Below, one piece after another: positions 57,853 through 64,000 of a stretch of DNA of 64,000 nt (position 1 is the first letter of the stretch; the number at the start of each line of letters is the position of its first letter). The notes under the pieces were generated by a model. The model was not told the DNA's origin and searched no databases. It saw only the letters and a program-made list of their open reading frames with translations. The translations under genes were made by a program, and so were the position numbers. The DNA comes from Blasia pusilla (lineage: Eukaryota > Marchantiophyta > Marchantiopsida > Blasiales): the NCBI GenBank assembly GCA_050084515.1, contig CM114272.1:23684001-23748000 (forward strand). Direction: 5' to 3'.

Positions 57853-58855
57853 TGTCGCGCCCCTACTCTCCTTGAACGTCAATCTTTAGTGTTGCGGAAG
57901 CGTGCGTTCATTAGGTCACGAACTCATCGCCAATCTGCACCCAAACACGCACTCTCGTTAGTCGGGTTTGGGCCAACCGGCGTTCCAACCCACCGAGTCC
58001 TCAACTCGGCGTCTCATCAAGCTCAACCTTCCTTAGTTCCTAGATTCCAAAACATGGCAAGTCCTTCAAGACTTGGAACAGACTTCCTGGTTAGTCCAGG
58101 GATCTGAAACGGCACTTGCGCGCCTAGCGATCCCAACTGTTCAACGGTCCTCGGGTGAGTTCCGAACCGAGACCCAAGTAATTGAGTCACAGGGTGGAAT
58201 CCAAGAGGGATGTCTAAAATCGCCTCAATGGACTTGGTGCAGGTTTTCCAACCCAACCCCAAACTCGCGTTCGTTCCAAGCCCTTGAGCCGCCTTGGCGG
58301 CGCCCAAAGTGGGGTTTGGGTTCCAAGCACTCTCGGAGACCTTCCCCCTTACTAGTACTTCTGGGGTTCTCCAATAACCCCTCCCCTTTGGGAAAAGAGG
58401 GTCGGGCCGTTCATTGTGGCCCTCAACACGACTCCACTTACAGTCGTTTTCGGGTCGTATCTCGGCCGCTGCTTATGCGTTTGCAGCGATCTTTGGTGCG
58501 TTTGGACCGGCTCTCCATAAGCTTTCCAACGCACCCCTTATTTGCTCCAAATGCATCTCGGCGCTAAAAGTTATGGCCATAAATATAGTCGGAAACTCTC
58601 AAACGCTAGTGACGTTCCAAATCCGGATCTTCCCTTTGGCAACCCACTTCCTAGACTCGACTTCTTTCAAGTCTCATTCCGCGTTTGGTCCAGGTTTCTC
58701 AGTCGCGACCATAACACCTGAAACGCGACTCCTCGCTCGCGTCTCGTCTCTTGTCTCCTCTTTGAGACAACTCCAACGCGCAAACCATCTTAGCGTGAGC
58801 CCGCTAATGTTCCGATGTTCCGCTTGGCACTTGTTTGGTCATGAGGGTCGCGACA
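57853..58855 (+). mobile_element. Solo LTR of a retrotransposon, 1,003 bp, with 5-bp target-site duplication
   Basis: Starts TGTCGCGCCC and ends GGGTCGCGACA, so the termini form the inverted TGTCGCG..CGCGACA pair. CAAGG stands on both sides (57,848-57,852 and 58,856-58,860). No internal coding region is present, as after LTR-LTR recombination. The long open frames at 58,073-58,567 and 58,414-58,953 are within or across it and are not genes. The TGTCGCGCCC start suggests Ty3/gypsy, which is inference. Confidence 0.88.
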
Positions 58856-59363
58856 CAAGGGGAGTCAAGACTACACTAGCCATGAGACATACAAAACGTG
58901 GGTCCAAGCTTCAAGACTTACCTCTGGTGGCACATGAATCAAAAAAATGGTAGGTTAAGGAGCGAGGAGAGCGGGGTGACGAATCTGAGAGAGTAGGGGA
59001 AAGTGAGCAGCCATGGCAGAAGCAAGCACAAGCTTGACGGGCATGGGTTGGACTGAGCGTGGGTGGAAGATAATGGCGTTAGGAGAGCGAGAGGAGTAGG
59101 AGGAGGAGCATGAGGGTCAAAGGTGGGGTAGAGCGGGAGGATCAAAGCTAGTAGAGAGGGAGGGGGGAGGGTACATCGTCCGACCAAAGATTTGAAGGTG
59201 GCCATCAGATAACATAGAAGTCATAGAATCCAAGATTTAACGATATTGCCAGTCCTGGCAGTGGATTCGAGAGGAGGCGGAGGGGTTGTTTCGGGCTAGC
59301 TCGAGAGAAGGCTAGGGTTGGAGAGCATTTCTGCCTCGGAAACATAGTAGGGTTCGGCATCTG

Positions 59364-60010
59364 CTTAAGGATAGGGTTGGGTGATTTATCGAGCCCATCC
59401 TGAACGTTACCCTTTTTTAAGTTTTTTAAGAGCCCTCCGCTATTTTATTTTCTTTCCCTTGGACTTCTATTTGATATTCTTCTTAAATATTTTTAAAAAA
59501 ATTCCCTCCACTATATATTTTCTTTCCCTTTTTTTTCCCCTAACCTAACATTTTTTTAAAATATATTTTTAAAATTTCTTTCCACGATTTATTTTCTTTT
59601 TTCATAATGATTTTTAAACACTTAACTTTTTCTTTTCTCTCCCTTCCTTTTTTCTCTTTTTTTCTCCTTTTTTTTCCCATTTCATTCTCTTCGTTGGGTA
59701 GGTTATCGAGCATATCCCTAACCTAAACTTTATTTTGTAAATGTAGGAAAAATATTCACCTCCACTATTTCTTTTCTTTCCATTATGTTTTTCTCAAGTT
59801 CTTTTTTTTTCTTTTTTTCTTCTCATTTTATTTCATGCTAAGGTAGGTTACTGACCCTTTGACCCTATCCCTAACCTATTCTAATTTTTTTGTTTTTCCA
59901 AAAATAAATGTTTTGCAATCCATTTTTTCCTCTCCCTTCTTTTACCTCCCTTTTTTACCATTTATTTCTCTTCGTTTCATTTTTCATGTCTTTCTCTAAT
60001 TGGTCGAAAT
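59364..60010 (+). repeat. T-rich degenerate repeats
   Basis: CTCCACTATTTATTTTCTTT-like blocks recur near 59,436, 59,505, 59,579 and 59,760. GGTAGGTTAT or TTACTGAGC with CCCTAACCTA recurs near 59,370, 59,694 and 59,836. No coding. Confidence 0.5.
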
Positions 60011-60707
60011 TGCCACATGTCATAAGTCGGCCAATTAGAGAATTAAGAGAATTAACTAAAAATGCTTCTTTTTTCTTTTGATTTTTTGATTAATCGATGG
60101 TCAAGTTTAATTAATAGTTCTTTTGGTGTGTTATGTAGATTGCAAGTGTTGGCGGGTTATTATTGGACGTGGAGAGGCAATTGCTCGGTGTTATCACAAA
60201 TACACCAATTTCAAAATATCTATCAATGTACAAAAGATCCTTTTTTATGCCTTATTTTCCATTTCAACAATGACGCCTTCTATGCCATTTTTTCATATAT
60301 ATACTTTAATCATGTATTTAAATCCCTCACTTGTTGCACAAACTTCCTATTCCATCGAATCCAACAAACTTGCGCAACTTTCGAAATTGATGCATGTGAA
60401 CTCGCAACAAAAGGGCATGCTCGTCATAAAGAAACTTTAGCACATCAAACAAACAATGAAGATGAACTCCCCCCTCAAGACATCTTTAACGTAAGTTCAA
60501 TTCATTGACGAACATTTTGCGAGTCCAAATTTCCACCATATATATTGATGACTTCTAATTTAATTTTCTTTGTTTTTTAAATTTATGTGTTGTTCCAAAC
60601 TTCCCATTCCCTTGAATGTTGTTGACGTATGTGATTTCCGAAAGGTTCTACATAGCAAAGCCCAAATACAAAAAACGTGTTGTCGACTTTGATAAATGGA
60701 AGCTCTC

Positions 60708-60729
60708 AAAAAAAAAAAAAAAAAAAAAA
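60708..60729 (+). repeat. Poly-A run, 22 bases
   Basis: Uninterrupted A22 in AT-rich DNA. No retroposed gene is recognisable upstream of it. Confidence 0.9.
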
Positions 60730-61429
60730 GGACATACTATTGAGAGTATAGAAAAAGAAGGGAAGCGCTTCATGTTGAAGTTGAGCGTCCTTTGGTTGCT
60801 AAGAATATTCTAACTATTCCAAATTTGTACCTTTCAACTATTGGTAGTCAATTCATAAGATATTTATCTGATTTTATCCTCATACAAATCCATTCATTAT
60901 TCATATTTGATTTGTATGATGACCTAGTCTTTATAATATGTTGACACTTTCTCAGGCCTTCCTATGAGGGTGGAGTAATGGTGGGAGAAAATCAAGAAGC
61001 TCATCTTCAATCCATAGAGGACATTTATATATCGTCAAGACTTGAGTTACCTAATTGTGCACTCCATGAAGCTATAAAAAATGCATCCATAATCAGGCCA
61101 ACTACTCATGTAACACCACGAGTTGAGTTATCTACTACCTTTCCTATTTAGGATGAACATGAAATTGTTGATAATTCTTGGACTTATGTTAGGGATGAAG
61201 TAAGGTCAAGAGTAGATCTCATGTCTTCTACTGATAATGGAGTTATGTTAACTCCATAAAGTTCCACAATACCACATGCTTCTACAATTTGTCCGCTGTC
61301 TACTATTGATAGGATTGTAAGAGAAAATACATTAATCAATCTTGCAAGGAGACCAAATTTCCAATAAAGTGATATCAGGAAGTTGCAATTAAAAATGAGT
61401 TTGAATCATACTAGCCGTTGTCAGACATT

Positions 61430-64000
61430 GGGTTGTATAACATAGATATGTCTATAATGTTGTGCCTTGCATTGGAAATGTGAAAGGTCAAAGGTACAAA
61501 GTTTAGTGACTCACCATTTGGCACGCGTTGTGGCCATGGAAGAATATAATTACCCTCTTGAAATCGTCTCCTCCATTTCTCAAATCGTTAATTTCAGGTG
61601 TTGGTCCTAAAGAGTCTTCATTTTCTTACACATGCTCAAGCTTACAATTCTAGACTTTAACTTGCATCTTTTGGAGTGCATGTAAATGAATAAATTGGTG
61701 GTATTAGACGCTTTAGGGCCCAAGGCGGTGTCTATCATTCTATTAGACCCTTTCATCTTGATATAGGGGGCATCCCCAATTTGCTCAACTCTACATTCAT
61801 GATATTGCGAATTAATTGAAGAATCGGGGAAGAAATATATCTGGATTTTGAAAGGGCCACAAGACATGTAACATCAATGCAATCCACATATCAAAAAAAT
61901 TCGTCACATGGCATATGAAGCATGAACTTAATATGTGGATTATCCTCAAGGCAAGTAAGAGAGGTCTCGATGCAAAGCGTTATAACTTACCAACTACTTC
62001 TAAGATCGCTGCTATTTTGCTGTGTGATGGAAGTGAACACGTTGACCATCGTGATATAATTGTACGATTGCATGGAGGAGGAGGAGTGAGGCCTATATCC
62101 AACCTTAATGAAACATATATTCCATTACACTTTGTTTTATAATTTATCTATAGTGAAGCAGGTTGACATCCCGGAATACCGTTCAAAAGACTTGGAGGCT
62201 ATAGAAGATCCCAACGACCAGATCATGTTATTCATGGTGAAGAGGGACATATTGAACCTTCACATGATTGTATGGATGAGGAAAGAATTGATGGTGATAT
62301 TATTGAGGAAAGAAGGAAGAAGAATGTTACAACCTTGCAACTTGCATATTTTTTACTTCAAACACGGACTAATGACGAAGATGACAATCACTTACTGCGA
62401 TTTGGTTGACTTACTCAAGAATATATGGTTGATCTTTCTACCACGATTATCATGGGTTGGCTTGAATCAAAAAGGAGTTAAGGGCTGAATTATGTCAAGA
62501 TGTAAGGGATGCCATGCATCGAGAGGACATGGATAGTCAAAGGTTTGGGAGACACATTGCATTACCTTCTTCTTTTATTGGAGGGCCACGTCATATGTAT
62601 CAGTCGTATCAGGATGCAATGGCAATTGTAAGACATTTGGGGAAGTATGACTAATTTTAGACCATAACATGCAATGATAAGTGATATGTGATTACATCAA
62701 CCTTATTACCTAGTCAATCAGCTACAGATCGACCAAATTTGATCATGCGGGATTTTGAGAAGAAAAAGAAGGACTTGTTACGACTTATAATTGACAATAA
62801 AATATTAGGTCAAGTACGTTGTAGCATGCATCCATGTGGTGGAATTTCAAAAAAGAGGTGTGCAGCATCTGCAAGTTCTTATTATTTTAGGTCGTAAGAA
62901 TAAACCACGTACTACTTATGGAGTCAATTCTTGCTTTCACTGGTAGAAGATCTCTTATATGAACAACATCAAGTAAGAATTCATTATTGCCACTCTTTAC
63001 ATCATTCATTTTCTTCCCAATAGTATTTTCTTTAGAGCATTCACGAAACTTACTATGATTTGGACATTTTTCAGAACTCTTTCATTATAGAAAATGAGAA
63101 TTTCCAAAGCCTTAATTTATATTTGGAGGAACAAGATATACATGAAATATCACAGCGAGTTAATTTATATTTGGAGGAACAAGACCTCGCTGTGATATTT
63201 CATGTATAATCACAGATATACATGAAATATCACAGCGAGTGCAATCGGGAGAAGCCTGTTTGAATGAAGGACAATATGTTATTTGGGATGTTATACATGA
63301 TCAGGATGATCAAATATGATCGAATCCTTTATCATCTCCAAAAAAACTTTCGTCGATAGTCCATGTAGAATGGGAAAGACATTTTTATATAATCTTCTCC
63401 TTGCAAACGTAAGAAGTGCAAGAGGTATAACATTGGTTGTAGCATTATTCCGAAATAATTGCTCTATTGTTAGATGGAGGACGTATTGCACATTCTCATT
63501 TCAAGATCCCCATCAATCTTCATGAGAGCTATACTTACAAGTAAGTGTCATTAGCCGCTTTACATCCCATTCTATCAATACATATAATTTAATTAGTCCA
63601 AGTATTACAACTTCTAATTTACTTGCCTCTGTCATTTATAGTTTATCAATTAATAATGATAGAACGAGCTTAATATATGACGCAATGCTCATTATATGGG
63701 ACGAATCATCTATGACTCATTGTCATACATGTGAGGCCATGAATCACATTTTACAAGATATTATAGGAGTTATTTCAGATGATCTACAACAAAAACCATT
63801 TGGTGGAAAACTTATGATATTTGCAATTGGTGGTAACTTTCGTTAATTACTTCCTGTTGTTCGTCATAGGGATCGGCTGCCCATCGTCCAAACAACCATA
63901 AAGAGATAATCTCTTTGGTCTAATATAAAGGTCATAAAGTTGACAACAAACATGCAAGTTGGAAGATCATTTGCGTGCTAAACAACAAGCTTTGGCTAAT
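61430..64000 (+). mobile_element. Decayed autonomous Helitron (Rep plus PIF1-like helicase), truncated by window end
   Basis: Pieces appear in family order across frames with many stops: CCALHWKCER (61,459) with F..GRI..LP; HAQAYNSRL..ASFGVHVNEWIGG-like and GGVYHSI (61,630-61,750); AKRYNLPTTSKIAAIL and RDIIVRLHGGG (61,970-62,075); HREDMDSQRFGRHIALPSSF and GGPRHMYQSYQDAMAIVR (62,518-62,640); SATDRPNLIMRDFEKKKKDL (62,711); HVVEFQKRGVQHLQVLIILG (62,833-62,895), the Rep two-histidine motif with the second His changed to Gln; TFVDSPCRMGKTFLYNLLLA (63,350), a damaged Walker A; LIIWDESSMTH, PFGGKLMIFAIGGNFR and LPVV (63,690-63,860), Walker B and helicase motif III. Non-functional. Confidence 0.88.
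63112..63239. repeat. Direct/inverted/direct rearrangement inside the Helitron
   Basis: TTATATTTGGAGGAACAAGA occurs at 63,117-63,136 and 63,165-63,184. A segment containing ATACATGAAATATCACAGCG is present in direct orientation in 63,135-63,159, inverted at 63,186-63,206, and direct again in 63,215-63,239. The helicase frame is broken here. Confidence 0.9.

Noticed and set aside
58073-58953. Two long overlapping plus-strand frames (164 and 179 codons)
   Set aside because: They lie within, or run just past, a solo LTR with exact ends and target-site duplication; the frames come from its GC-richer composition.
1-64000. tRNA and rRNA genes
   Set aside because: I looked for T-arm GGTTCGA-type words with a matching acceptor stem and found none; a tRNA scan would be decisive.

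Overview
This window is nuclear DNA from a plant. It carries spliced genes with GT-AG introns, decayed plant-type transposons (Helitron, Ty1/copia, LTR, LINE, hAT-like), long GA/CT/TA microsatellites and gene-poor AT-rich intergenic DNA. The two genes that can be reconstructed have plant-like family members, but the lineage within land plants cannot be fixed from sequence alone. Base composition is two-state. Positions 1-31,600 and 42,200-44,000 are AT-rich; 31,650-42,150 and 44,800-56,500 are much more GC-balanced and contain both genes; 57,850-58,860 is a GC-richer solo LTR; from 59,400 the sequence is AT-rich again.

Layout. 1-31,600: no gene recognised; dispersed repeats, a family of about 300-470 bp hAT-like non-autonomous elements with CAAGGTTGCA-type termini, Helitron-like termini, foldbacks, microsatellites and one anomalous GC-rich island (20,450-21,130) that looks organelle-like. 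31,650-39,900: 5' flank and a four-exon plus-strand gene encoding an elongin-B-like ubiquitin-fold protein with a long Pro/Lys-rich C-terminal extension (289 aa as reconstructed). 40,150-41,700: three neighbouring minisatellite arrays. 44,839-55,264: a complete twelve-exon minus-strand gene for the UFM1-specific protease UFSP2 (631 aa as reconstructed), whose introns hold a solo LTR, a Ty1/copia reverse-transcriptase remnant, a LINE C-terminal remnant and several short repeats. 55,330-56,440: a degenerate tandem array directly upstream of UFSP2. 56,507-56,755: an unidentified possible coding exon. 57,853-58,855: a solo LTR with a perfect 5-bp target-site duplication. 61,430-64,000: a decayed autonomous Helitron (Rep plus PIF1-type helicase) that runs off the window end.

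The two intact genes are convergent and both belong to ubiquitin-like systems. UFSP2 matures UFM1 and removes it from substrates; the other is an elongin-B-like ubiquitin-fold protein. Nothing in the sequence shows that they act together. No tRNA, rRNA or CRISPR array was found. The most informative points are the reconstructed UFSP2 catalytic centre (Tyr446, Cys458, Asp582, His584), the unusual ubiquitin-fold/Pro-Lys-rich fusion, the exact solo LTR, the hAT-like family with 8-bp duplications, and near-perfect snap-back palindromes at several places.
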